DNA from: JBDIBA01 sp039812705
GTDB taxonomy: Bacteria; Actinomycetota; Acidimicrobiia; Acidimicrobiales; JBBSGY01
Assembly: GCA_039812705.1 (NCBI GenBank)
Contig: JBDIBA010000004.1
Span: 5,102 to 69,101, forward strand
Length of the DNA: 64,000 nt
Direction: 5' to 3'
Part shown: in pieces, positions 25,573 to 33,733 of the stretch
Numbering within the stretch: position 1 is the stretch's first letter
Layout of the letters: each line of letters starts with the position of its first letter
Notes under the pieces: model-generated
The model's database searches: none
Seen by the model: the letters and a program-made list of their open reading frames with translations, nothing else
What the model was told of the DNA's origin: nothing
Position numbers and translations under genes: made by a program

Positions 25573-27012
25573 ATGTCGCGCACCTATTTTGTCCGGACGT
25601 TTGGCTGTCAGATGAACGAGCACGATTCTGAACGAATCGCCGGTTTGTTGGAGGCCGAAGGCATGACGCCGGCCGAATCCCAAGAGGAAGCCGACGTTGT
25701 CGTCATGAACACATGCACGATTCGAGAAAATGCCGACACGCGTCTCTACGGCGAACTCGGCCGCCTAAAGGCAATAAAAGACCAGCGCCCGGACATGCAG
25801 ATTGCCGTGGGTGGATGCATGGCACAGAAGGACAAGGGTGGGGTTCAAGAACGCGCGCCATGGGTTGACGCGGTGTTTGGGACGCACAACGTCGCCAACG
25901 CAGCCGAACTGTTGAAAAGGGCAGAGCTTGAAGGCCCGATAACTGAGATTTTTGAAGAAGCTGAAGCGTTCCCTTCTGCGTTGCCGGTGCGTCGCGACGT
26001 TCCGTGGTCGGCATGGGTGACCATACAGATCGGGTGTGACAACAAGTGCGCGTTCTGCATCGTCCCGTCTGTGCGTGGCAAGGAAATCTCGCGACCATTC
26101 GGCGAGTTGCTCGAAGAAGTGTCAAACCTGGCCGAACAAGGCACAACCGAAGTCACATTGCTCGGCCAGAACGTCAACTCCTACGGTCGCGACATCACGG
26201 TTGACTTGCGCGGCACCGAAACGCGCGACTCGTTCAAGGCCGGTGCGATCTGGGCGGCAGGCGAGACGTTGCGCCCGCGCCCGCTGTTTGCGGACCTGTT
26301 GCGCGAAGTCGGTGCAATCGACGGCATTGAACGCGTCCGCTACACAAGTCCGCACCCGAAGGACCTGCGACCCGAAACGATTGCTGCGATGGCCGATACG
26401 CCCGAGGTTTGCAATCACCTCCACCTACCACTGCAGAGTGGCTCGAATGAAGTGTTGCGTCGCATGCACCGCGGCTACACGGCCGAGCGATACTTGGAGA
26501 AACTCGCGGCTGCGCGTTCCGGTATCGACGACCTGGCAGTGACCACAGACATCATCGTTGGGTTTCCCGGTGAAACCGAAGAGGACTTTCTCGCAAGTTG
26601 CCAGGTTGCAGCCGAGGCCGAATATGACAGCGCGTTTCTGTTCCGGTTCTCGCCACGTCCCGGCACGGAAGCCGCCGAGTTTTCGCCAGAACTGATGGTT
26701 CCCGAAGACGTCATCGCAGACCGTTTCAATCGCATCAACGCGATTCTTGAAAGAAGCGCCCTGCGTAAGCACGAATCGCGCGTTGGCAGAACCGAAGAGG
26801 TTCTCATCGAAGGCCCGAGCAAGCGCAACGCAGATGTTTCAAGCGGTCGAACCCGTCAGAACAAGCTTGTGCACATTCCCGGCGTCTACAAGGGCGGCAG
26901 TCTTGTGATGGCAGAAATCGAAAGCGCAGCCCCGCACTTCCTGCGCGGTCGCTTGGTCGAAAAACTTCGCGACGCCAAACACAAGCGTCGCATCGCGGTA
27001 TTCGCCTCTTGA
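25573..27012 (+). CDS. miaB: tRNA-2-methylthio-N6-dimethylallyladenosine synthase
   Basis: MiaB adds a methylthio group to i6A37 of tRNAs reading U-starting codons, acting after MiaA, which is encoded next. The 479-aa radical-SAM enzyme has FVRTFGCQMNEHDSER, VVMNTCTIRENAD and VGGCMAQ for the first Fe-S cluster. CDNKCAFCIVPSVRG provides the radical-SAM cluster, and a C-terminal TRAM domain is present. Its stop overlaps the miaA start. About 30 extra residues (near 215-245, SFKAGAIWAAGETLRPRP) look like a lineage-specific insertion. Confidence 0.96.
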   Translation: MSRTYFVRTFGCQMNEHDSERIAGLLEAEGMTPAESQEEADVVVMNTCTIRENADTRLYGELGRLKAIKDQRPDMQIAVGGCMAQKDKGGVQERAPWVDAVFGTHNVANAAELLKRAELEGPITEIFEEAEAFPSALPVRRDVPWSAWVTIQIGCDNKCAFCIVPSVRGKEISRPFGELLEEVSNLAEQGTTEVTLLGQNVNSYGRDITVDLRGTETRDSFKAGAIWAAGETLRPRPLFADLLREVGAIDGIERVRYTSPHPKDLRPETIAAMADTPEVCNHLHLPLQSGSNEVLRRMHRGYTAERYLEKLAAARSGIDDLAVTTDIIVGFPGETEEDFLASCQVAAEAEYDSAFLFRFSPRPGTEAAEFSPELMVPEDVIADRFNRINAILERSALRKHESRVGRTEEVLIEGPSKRNADVSSGRTRQNKLVHIPGVYKGGSLVMAEIESAAPHFLRGRLVEKLRDAKHKRRIAVFAS

Positions 27013-27941
27013 CAAATCACATTTGCCTGGTTGGTACGACTGCATCTGGAAAGTCGCGCATTGCAATTGAAATTGCCAAAGCCTTTCCCGACACATTCGA
27101 ACTTGTTAGCGCGGACTCCATGGCGGTTTATCGGGGGATGGACATCGGCACGGCGACGCCGACTGCGCACGAACGCCAGGCCGCGCGCCACCACATGATC
27201 GACATTGTCGACGCCGGTGCGGACTACACGTTGAGCGAGTTTCAATCAACGGTGCGAAGCGTGCTGAAAGACATCGAGTCACGCAACAAGCGGGCAATTC
27301 TGGTTGGCGGAACAGGTCTCTATGTGCGCGCCATTGTTGACCCGTTCGACATTCCCGGGCAGTTTCCAGATGCGCGCCGACACGTAGATCAACTCTCTGT
27401 CGACCAACTCGCAGAGCGCCTTGGTGAACTAGACCCGCTTGCATTGTCGCGAATCCCGAAGGGCAATGAACGTCGACTGCAGCGCGCACTTGAAGTGACG
27501 ATTGGCTCGGGCAGGCCATTTTCGTCGTTTGGTCAAGGGATGGATAGGTTCGCGCCGACGTCATTTGCACAGTTCGGTATTTGGCTGCCTCGACCCGTTG
27601 TCGCGAAACGAATTGAATCGCGCGTTGATGAAATGATCTCGAGCGGCTGGATTGATGAAACGCGAAAGCTGCTGGACGGAGATTGGTCGCGTACGGCGCG
27701 TCAGGCGATTGGTTACAAGCAGTGGCAACAAGTGATTGCTGGAGAAGTTCCGCTTGAGAGGGCACGGACGGAAGTCATTTCGGCAACGAAATCCTTCGCC
27801 CGCAAGCAAAGAATGTGGTTTCGGCGCGATCCGCGGGTCAAGTGGTTTGGGACCGAAGAGGACCCGGCCGCGCTCATTCCTGCGTTGCTGGCAGAATGTC
27901 GGGCTTGGCGCAATATCGAGATGCAAGGAGGTGACAAATGA
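27009..27941 (+). CDS. miaA: tRNA dimethylallyltransferase
   Basis: MiaA transfers a dimethylallyl group to A37 of tRNA. The 310-aa product has the P-loop GTTASGKSRIAIEIAKAF, the SADSMAVYRGMDIGTATPT substrate segment and the GGTGLYVRAIVDPF loop. RRDPRVKWF lies near the end. The TTG start is inside the miaB stop, so translation is coupled. The stop in turn overlaps the hflX ATG (ATGA), giving a tight miaB-miaA-hflX-dapF operon. Confidence 0.95.
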   Translation: MTNHICLVGTTASGKSRIAIEIAKAFPDTFELVSADSMAVYRGMDIGTATPTAHERQAARHHMIDIVDAGADYTLSEFQSTVRSVLKDIESRNKRAILVGGTGLYVRAIVDPFDIPGQFPDARRHVDQLSVDQLAERLGELDPLALSRIPKGNERRLQRALEVTIGSGRPFSSFGQGMDRFAPTSFAQFGIWLPRPVVAKRIESRVDEMISSGWIDETRKLLDGDWSRTARQAIGYKQWQQVIAGEVPLERARTEVISATKSFARKQRMWFRRDPRVKWFGTEEDPAALIPALLAECRAWRNIEMQGGDK

Positions 27942-29260
27942 GCCTTATTGAGCGGTCGTTTAGAGAAAAGATTGTTCTGGTGGGCGTTGTCACGTCTGCG
28001 CAGTCCCAAGAAGAGGTCGAGGTAAGCCTCGACGAGCTTGCCCTGCTTGTCGACACGGCCGGCGCCGATGTCAAGGCGCGGATCATTCAACGCCGCGATG
28101 CGCCCGACCCCGCCACCTATGTTGGGCGCGGCAAGGCGCAAGAACTGCACGAGATCTCGTTAGAAGTTGACTCGGACACGGTTGTATTCGACGACGAATT
28201 GACGCCGGCGCAGCAGCGCAACCTCGAAAAGATTCTTGGCCGCACAGCCATTGACCGCACGGCCGTCATCTTGGACATCTTTGGCCAAAACGCGCGCACG
28301 CTTGAAGGCAAGGCCCAAGTCGAACTGGCACTTCTTCGTTACAGATTGCCAAGGTTGCGTGGCCGCGGCGTCAAGATGAGCCAGCAAGGTGGTGGCATCG
28401 GAACGCGAATGGGTGGCGGTGAAACGAAACTCGAAACGGACCGCCGAACGATTCTTCGTCGCATTTCTCAACTTGAAGCCGAGCTGCGCAGCGCCGATCA
28501 GACGCGCCAGATCCAACGGGGCTCTCGTCGTCGCAGCCGCAATCACCGTGTTTCATTCGTTGGCTATACCAACGCTGGCAAGTCCACGCTGCTCAACGCC
28601 ATCACAAACGCGGGAACACTCGTCGAAAACCGCCTGTTTTCAACGCTCGATCCAATTACGCGCCGCGGCTCACTTCCCGGCGGTGAAGTCGTGTTGTTCA
28701 GCGACACCGTTGGTTTTGTGCGCAAGTTGCCTCACCAACTGGTTGAAGCGTTTCGTTCCACTCTTGAGGAAGTCAACGACGCAGAGTTGCTTGTGCATGT
28801 GGTTGACGCTTCGGGGCCAGACCCCCGCAAACAGATTGATGCTGTGCGCGTTGTTCTTGACGAGATCGAAACGGATCACATTCCCGAATTGATGATCTTC
28901 AACAAGGTCGACAGGTTGGACCCGCTGCAACGCGAAGACCTCGCGAGATTGGTTGACGAATACCCAGGTTGTGTGGTTGCTTCGGCTCGTTCAGGTGAAG
29001 GTGTCGAGCAGGTCGTTGCGGCGATTTCATCGCGACTGCGTGGTACTCGGTCCGTGCTCAACCTCGCAGTGCCGTTCCAGCGCGGTGACATTTACGCTGC
29101 GCTACACCGCGAAGGCGAGATCGTCAGCGAATCCGAGACCGAAAACGCCTGGATGATCGTTGTGCGGCTCGACAGGGCCGATGCACACCGATTCACTGAA
29201 TTCGAAATAGACAAAGACCAGCAGTCAGGTCAAATAGGGGAGCCCGATGCCACAGATTGA
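27938..29260 (+). CDS. hflX: Ribosome-associated GTPase HflX
   Basis: HflX is a GTPase that binds and splits stalled ribosomes under stress. The 440-aa product has the N-terminal HflX domain ending with the glycine-rich loop SQQGGGIGTRMGGGETKLE. It also has the G1 motif GYTNAGKSTLLNAI, a G3 motif DTVGFVRKLPHQLVEAF and the G4 motif NKVD. A basic linker (RRRSRNHR) precedes G1. It overlaps miaA by four bases and dapF by 14 bases. Confidence 0.95.
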   Translation: MSLIERSFREKIVLVGVVTSAQSQEEVEVSLDELALLVDTAGADVKARIIQRRDAPDPATYVGRGKAQELHEISLEVDSDTVVFDDELTPAQQRNLEKILGRTAIDRTAVILDIFGQNARTLEGKAQVELALLRYRLPRLRGRGVKMSQQGGGIGTRMGGGETKLETDRRTILRRISQLEAELRSADQTRQIQRGSRRRSRNHRVSFVGYTNAGKSTLLNAITNAGTLVENRLFSTLDPITRRGSLPGGEVVLFSDTVGFVRKLPHQLVEAFRSTLEEVNDAELLVHVVDASGPDPRKQIDAVRVVLDEIETDHIPELMIFNKVDRLDPLQREDLARLVDEYPGCVVASARSGEGVEQVVAAISSRLRGTRSVLNLAVPFQRGDIYAALHREGEIVSESETENAWMIVVRLDRADAHRFTEFEIDKDQQSGQIGEPDATD

Positions 29261-30098
29261 GTTCGCAAAGATGCACGGAACGGGCAATGACTTTGTGGTG
29301 TTCGCCGATTTTGATGAGCTGTTGAACCTTGATGAAAACGCCGTTCGCAAACTTTGTGACCGCAACTTTGGCGTTGGTGCCGATGGGGTAATTCGCATTT
29401 CGCGCAAGAACGGCGCGTATTTCATGGACTACCGAAACGCCGACGGTTCTATTGGCGACATGTGTGGCAATGGCATTCGCACGGTTGGCAAGTGGCTTGG
29501 TGACCGCAACCTCGCCCACGACGAAGCCACTGTTGACACCCGGTCTGGGGTTAAGACTTTGCAATTGCGACGCAGCGCAAACGGTGCCGTTGACAGTGTT
29601 CGCGTTGATATGGGTCAGCCCAAGAGCGCGGTTGAAACGGTTGCGATTGATACAGATTTCGGCACGCATGAGGTCTCAACAGTCAGCATGGGAAACCCGC
29701 ACGCGGTCATGTTTGTTGACTCTGTTGGCGTTTTGGAACACCTCGATGTTGCAGGTGTTGGTAGTGCACTTGAAAAACATCCGCACTTTCCAGCAGGTAC
29801 GAATGTCGAGTTTGTTGTGGTGGGTGACAACGCAGCGCTGTTGCGAACCTGGGAACGCGGTGTCGGCGAAACGCTGGCTTGCGGAACAGGCGCTTGCGCG
29901 ACGGTCGTTAGCTCAATTGCGACAGGGAGATTGCAGGCAAGTACCCAGCCGGTCAAGGTCGAAGTCCTTGGTGGGGTGTTAGAGATCGAATGGCAAGAAG
30001 GTCAATCGGTGTACATGGCTGGTCCGGCCGTTGAAGTGTTTCGTGGGGTAATCAATCTCGACGTGTCGTTGTCTAGCGAGACGTCGAACGAGGCGTAG
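29247..30098 (+). CDS. dapF: Diaminopimelate epimerase
   Basis: DapF interconverts LL- and meso-diaminopimelate without a cofactor. The 283-aa product carries both active-site cysteines, Cys73 in GDMCGNGIRTVG and Cys212 in ACGTGACATVV. It also has the start FAKMHGTGNDFVV and SMGNPHAVMFV. It overlaps the end of hflX by 14 bp. It converges with dapD 20 bp downstream, so three DAP-pathway genes sit side by side but in two opposing transcripts. Confidence 0.97.
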   Translation: MPQIEFAKMHGTGNDFVVFADFDELLNLDENAVRKLCDRNFGVGADGVIRISRKNGAYFMDYRNADGSIGDMCGNGIRTVGKWLGDRNLAHDEATVDTRSGVKTLQLRRSANGAVDSVRVDMGQPKSAVETVAIDTDFGTHEVSTVSMGNPHAVMFVDSVGVLEHLDVAGVGSALEKHPHFPAGTNVEFVVVGDNAALLRTWERGVGETLACGTGACATVVSSIATGRLQASTQPVKVEVLGGVLEIEWQEGQSVYMAGPAVEVFRGVINLDVSLSSETSNEA

Positions 30099-30118
30099 TA
30101 CGCGCACAGGGTTTGTGG

Positions 30119-30928
30119 CTAGATGGCCGCGCCATGTTCGCGAAGCAGATCGTTGAGTTGAAGCTTTGACTCGGTCAATTCGTTTCGATATCCAATGATC
30201 AGCCCGGCCGGGAGGAAATAGTCGCCGGCAGGAAATGTCTTCTTGCGTGAACCCGGAATGACGATTGCGCCTTCGGGAACAACACCACGGTGCTCGACGG
30301 GTTCTGCCACCGTTACGTCGATGATTGGCGTTGTCGCCGTGATCACAGTGTTGGCACCAAGCACGGCATTGCGTCGAACCCGGGCGCCCTCAACAACAAT
30401 GCAACGCGACCCGATGAACGCGTTGTCTTCGATGATCACTGGCGCGGCTTGCAGGGGTTCGAGTACGCCACCGATGCCGACGCCGCCTGAAAGGTGCACG
30501 TTGGCTCCGATTTGCGCACAGGAGCCAACAGTTGCCCAAGTGTCGACCATGGTCCCTTCGCCAACCCAAGCACCGATGTTCACGTAACTGGGCATCAAGA
30601 CAACGCCTTGAGACAAAAAGCTCCCGTAGCGGGCAACGGCCGGCGGAACACAACGTACGCCGCTCTTCTCGAAGTCGTCTTTGAGCGGAACCTTGTCGCG
30701 GTACTGGGTCCAAGTGCCGTCAATGTTTTCGTTGTCATGAATGGCGAAGTACAGCAGCACGGCTTGTTTGACCCACTCGTTGACGCGCCAGTTGTCGCCT
30801 TCGGGCTCGGCAACTCGCAGGCCTCCGTTGTTGAGTTCAATCAGAACGTTCTCAACGGCATCTGTGTCGATGTTGGAGCGGTCGTTCCACGAGCTTTCGA
30901 TTCGGTTCTGTAGTTCGGCGGTGTTCAA
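30119..30928 (-). CDS. dapD: Tetrahydrodipicolinate N-succinyltransferase
   Basis: DapD succinylates tetrahydrodipicolinate in the succinylase branch to meso-DAP. The 269-aa length and the features VRCVPPAVARYGSFLSQGVVLMPSYVNIGAWV and GTMVDTWATVGSCAQIG match the E. coli-type enzyme. The left-handed beta-helix repeats and the late IVIPGSRKKTFP agree. The longer mycobacterial/streptomycete DapD class is not matched. It lies ten bases after dapE in the same operon. Confidence 0.94.
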   Translation of the reverse strand: MNTAELQNRIESSWNDRSNIDTDAVENVLIELNNGGLRVAEPEGDNWRVNEWVKQAVLLYFAIHDNENIDGTWTQYRDKVPLKDDFEKSGVRCVPPAVARYGSFLSQGVVLMPSYVNIGAWVGEGTMVDTWATVGSCAQIGANVHLSGGVGIGGVLEPLQAAPVIIEDNAFIGSRCIVVEGARVRRNAVLGANTVITATTPIIDVTVAEPVEHRGVVPEGAIVIPGSRKKTFPAGDYFLPAGLIIGYRNELTESKLQLNDLLREHGAAI

Positions 30929-30938
30929 TGCAGTGTCC

Positions 30939-32045
30939 TTATTTCGTCTTGTCTGGTGGCGCGTACTTGGCGAGAAAAGTACTGAGCACGTCGAAGTTGG
31001 CGATCAGTGCGTTTTCGCTAATCGCTTCATTATCGCAGTGGGCAAGCGCGGGATCGCCGGGTCCAAAGTTGACAGCAGGCACGCCAATAGCTGCAAAGTC
31101 GGCAACGTTTGTCCAGGCTTGTTTTGGCGTCGGGCGTTGATTGCTGAGCGCAATCAACATTTGCACGCCTTGGTGTTGACGATTGGGGAGCGCGCCTGGT
31201 GCGTTCCCTGCAACGGTGATTGTGGCGCCGCTGTCTGCAAAGCGTTGCGTCCAAATATCTGCTGCCTTACTTGCGGACAGCGACGGTGAATAACGCACAT
31301 TGATCTGCGCTTTGGCGTTGTCGGGAATGACGTTGCGAGCGTGTCCGCCAGAGATGTTTGTGACGCTTGCGACTTCGCGGTACACCAGGCCATCGATGTC
31401 GACATCGTTTGGAGACGCGCTTGCGATTTCGGCTAGCGCGCCAATCGCTTTGTGAATTGCGTTGTCGCCCAGCCACGGGCGCGCGCTGTGTGCCGCCAAC
31501 CCGTTGAATGAAACGTCGATGTTGAGGTTTCCTTGGCATCCGAGTTCAACGGAGTTTGTCGTTGGTTCCAAAAGGATCGCAAAACCAGCCGATTGCAGGC
31601 TTGTGCAATTCTTCAATGCAGGCACGAGAGCGGAGCGCGTTGCCGGTAGTTCCTCTCGACCAAAAAACAACAGCCCGACGTTGATTTGGCTTTGCAGTTC
31701 GGATGAGTCGAGTGCTTTGGCGAGGCACAACATGACGGCCAAACCGCCCTTCATGTCTGATGCGCCGCGACCAACCAGTTCGCGTCCGGCCGACACGTTG
31801 TTGCTTACGACCGCCGGAACATTGTCAGCGATTGGAACAGTGTCGGTATGGCCGACCAGCAGCACATCGATCGAACGTTTTGGTTCTTGCGCGAACAACG
31901 CAACTGAGTCCTCGTCGTAAACCGCATGAAAGGACGTTGGAAGCGACTCTTTGACGTGGTCCAGAAGGACGGTCTCGTCCTCGCTGACCGAGGGAATGTC
32001 GATCAAAGCCCTTGTGATGTCGAACAACTGTGAGCGTGCGGTCAC
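30939..32045 (-). CDS. dapE: Succinyl-diaminopimelate desuccinylase
   Basis: DapE is an M20 di-zinc amidohydrolase that removes succinate to give LL-DAP. The 368-aa product has the metal motifs VGHTDTVP, GASDMKGG and FFGREELP, followed by LEPTTNSVELGCQGNLN and AHSARPWLG. The GTG start at 32045 has the minus-strand -10 TAGCGT exactly six bases upstream, so the mRNA is probably leaderless. With dapD it forms a two-gene operon facing dapF. Confidence 0.92.
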   Translation of the reverse strand: MTARSQLFDITRALIDIPSVSEDETVLLDHVKESLPTSFHAVYDEDSVALFAQEPKRSIDVLLVGHTDTVPIADNVPAVVSNNVSAGRELVGRGASDMKGGLAVMLCLAKALDSSELQSQINVGLLFFGREELPATRSALVPALKNCTSLQSAGFAILLEPTTNSVELGCQGNLNIDVSFNGLAAHSARPWLGDNAIHKAIGALAEIASASPNDVDIDGLVYREVASVTNISGGHARNVIPDNAKAQINVRYSPSLSASKAADIWTQRFADSGATITVAGNAPGALPNRQHQGVQMLIALSNQRPTPKQAWTNVADFAAIGVPAVNFGPGDPALAHCDNEAISENALIANFDVLSTFLAKYAPPDKTK

Positions 32046-32051
32046 GGCGTC

Positions 32052-32057
32052 ACGCTA
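32052..32057 (-). promoter_or_regulatory. -10 element of the dapE-dapD operon
   Basis: On the minus strand TAGCGT precedes the GTG start by six bases, and there is no Shine-Dalgarno sequence. Confidence 0.5.
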
Positions 32058-32069
32058 AACGTGCAAGGC

Positions 32070-32804
32070 CTAGTAACGGCGGATAACGGTCACGACTTTG
32101 CCGTAGACCGTGACCTCGTCGGAGGCCTGGCGTGCCGTGAAGATCATGTCCTCCATGTCGTCGTTAGCCGGGCGAAGAATCAACTTGTTTCCCTTTTGAT
32201 GGAAGGTCTTGACCGTGGCTTCTTCGCCGGGGATTCCGGCCACGACGATGTCGCCGTTCTTGGGGTCGGCGTCGTAGTTGGCAACCACGTAGTCGCCGTC
32301 CATAATTCCCTTGTTGATCATCGAGGTGCCGCGAACACGCAACATGAACAGCTGACCTTGTCCCGTGAAGTCCTCGGGCAAGGGGAGCGTTTCTTCAAAG
32401 TTTTGTTGCGCCAGCACGTTGGTTCCCGCGGCCACTTCACCGACGAGCGGAATGTGCTTGACGGGCCTGCGCTCAAGCACTGCATTTGAACCGGGGACCC
32501 AGCAGACCTCTAGCGCGCGAGGCTTGTCGGGATGACGCTTTAGATAGCCGCCTTTGTGCAGTGTCTTGAGTTGCGAGTGAACCGATGAGGGCGATGCAAG
32601 ACCAACGGCGTCGCCAATTTCACGCACGGACGGCGGGAAGTTGTTGTTGGTGATGTACTCGTCGATGAAGGTGAGTATTTCCTTGCGTTTACCGGAAAGC
32701 GACACCTTGTTGTCCTCTGAACCGTCGCTGTCTTGCGCCGTGGGTCTTTGCATGGATTTGAGACGCGGCTCGACTTGGCGTTGTGGCTTCTTTGGTGTTG
32801 GCAT
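32070..32804 (-). CDS. lexA: SOS repressor LexA
   Basis: LexA represses DNA-damage genes and cleaves itself when RecA filaments form. The 244-aa product has an N-terminal winged helix-turn-helix (FIDEYITNNNFPPSVREIGDAVGLASPSSVHSQL in sequence order) and the cleavage site Ala126-Gly127 in GEVAAGT. The catalytic dyad is Ser161 (RGTSMINKG) and Lys199 (EEATVKTF). A basic 35-residue N-terminal extension precedes the DNA-binding domain. ATG 32804 is supported by GGGAAGAGG upstream; longer in-frame starts are not needed. An SOS box lies in its own promoter, so it is autoregulated. Confidence 0.96.
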   Translation of the reverse strand: MPTPKKPQRQVEPRLKSMQRPTAQDSDGSEDNKVSLSGKRKEILTFIDEYITNNNFPPSVREIGDAVGLASPSSVHSQLKTLHKGGYLKRHPDKPRALEVCWVPGSNAVLERRPVKHIPLVGEVAAGTNVLAQQNFEETLPLPEDFTGQGQLFMLRVRGTSMINKGIMDGDYVVANYDADPKNGDIVVAGIPGEEATVKTFHQKGNKLILRPANDDMEDMIFTARQASDEVTVYGKVVTVIRRY

Positions 32805-32928
32805 CTGCGCCTCTTCCCTTGGTTGGTGCTTCTTAGATTTCAATTTCTGCGATCTTCGTTGCGAGCCTTTTATGTCTTGATCCGTGGCCCAAGACGGGCC
32901 CGAAGACCCAAAGACTGTTCGCAAACGA

Positions 32929-32951
32929 CTATTAAAGCAGAACGGGCGTTC
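32929..32951 (-). promoter_or_regulatory. lexA promoter with SOS box
   Basis: On the minus strand GAACGCCCGTTC (32951-32940) is a perfect operator. It is followed after five bases by the -10 TAATAG (32934-32929). The operator therefore occupies the spacer, exactly as at recA. Confidence 0.85.
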
Positions 32952-33035
32952 GTCTGTGTGGATATCAAGGCGAACTGTCGGCGAACCTCGCGGGAATCGC
33001 AACAATGACCAGGTCAGCGGGCCGTATTCGATGAC

Positions 33036-33057
33036 TGTCACACCCTCTGGGCAGTGT
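33036..33057 (+). promoter_or_regulatory. RecA-NDp-like promoter of the LysM gene
   Basis: TGTCACACCCTCTGGGCAGT with CAGTGT at the -10 position repeats the recA element TGTCACACCCCCTGCGTAGT at the same spacing. The -10 has C for the first T, so it may be weaker or need an activator. Confidence 0.5.
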
Positions 33058-33180
33058 TTGTTCCTGTGGTTAGAGGTTTGATCAGTGTTTTGGCTAGTGG
33101 ATTCCTTGAGGAGGCGGTTGCCGGCTTTGGGCGTCATGTCTCCGAAATCGAACACAATTTCGCAAAAGCAGTTGCGCCGC

Positions 33181-33228
33181 ACATGTGTTCGTGCTTAGGT
33201 ATCTGCATCCCGCCCCGAACACATGTTT
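33181..33228 (+). promoter_or_regulatory. Inverted repeat and SOS box before the LysM gene
   Basis: CGAACACATGTTTC (33216-33229) fits the actinobacterial LexA consensus CGAACRNRYGTTYC. Its left part CGAACACATGT is repeated inverted at 33181-33191 as ACATGTGTTCG, 24 bases away. The pair could hold two LexA dimers or form a hairpin. The box ends 25 bases before the ATG. Confidence 0.7.
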
Positions 33229-33253
33229 CAGTGTCAACGAAACGGAGAGTCAG

Positions 33254-33658
33254 ATGGCAGCAGTAGTACACACATTTCCCCGCAGCGTTCTGCACGAACT
33301 TGATGCGCCGTGGTCTTCTGAACCGCTTGCAGAAGTGGTGCCCATTCCACAGCGCAATTCCATGCGTGCTGTCTACGTCCGTCGTCGTATTGCGTCGGCC
33401 GCAGTTGCGCTTCTGATTGCTGCAGTAGTGGTTGTTTCTGTGCAAACGGTTTTTGCGACTGCAGTTGTGGTTCAGCCGACGTCTCAGGCAGTCACCGTTA
33501 AAGCAGGCGAGGTGTACCAGGTCAAACCGAACGACACGCTTTGGTCAATTGTGTCGGCCGCACACCCTGGTGAAGACCCACGCGAGACCATTGCTAAGGC
33601 AACAAAAGCTGGCCTGTCCACGCAGCTTCAAGTCGGGGACATCATCACGGTCCCTTAA
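33254..33658 (+). CDS. LysM-domain membrane protein, likely SOS-induced division inhibitor
   Basis: The 134-aa protein has a short cytoplasmic segment, one transmembrane helix (about 46-70) and an external LysM domain (about 86-133, VYQVKPNDTLWSIVSAAHPGEDP ... QVGDIITVP in sequence order). Its position divergent from lexA, its size and its SOS box match the actinobacterial lexA-linked division suppressors (Rv2719c/ChiZ of Mycobacterium, DivS of Corynebacterium) and YneA of Bacillus. The function is inferred from context and architecture, not from close identity. ATG 33254 follows CGGAGAG; an in-frame upstream start at 33185 would include the operator. Confidence 0.8.
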   Translation: MAAVVHTFPRSVLHELDAPWSSEPLAEVVPIPQRNSMRAVYVRRRIASAAVALLIAAVVVVSVQTVFATAVVVQPTSQAVTVKAGEVYQVKPNDTLWSIVSAAHPGEDPRETIAKATKAGLSTQLQVGDIITVP

Positions 33659-33733
33659 ACCGTGCAGATGTCTAAGTGGGTGAAGTTGTTGTCTGGCTTG
33701 TTGCGGTTGTTGTCAGGGCTGTTGCTGACGGCT

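Larger units (their letters stand above)
32805..33253. other. 449-bp divergent control region between lexA and the LysM gene
   Basis: The region carries the lexA promoter with its SOS box, a RecA-NDp-like promoter for the LysM gene, and an 11-bp inverted repeat whose right arm overlaps a second SOS box. Between these I see no coding frame. The lexA leader would be about 118 bases and the LysM leader from the upstream promoter about 190 bases. Confidence 0.7.
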
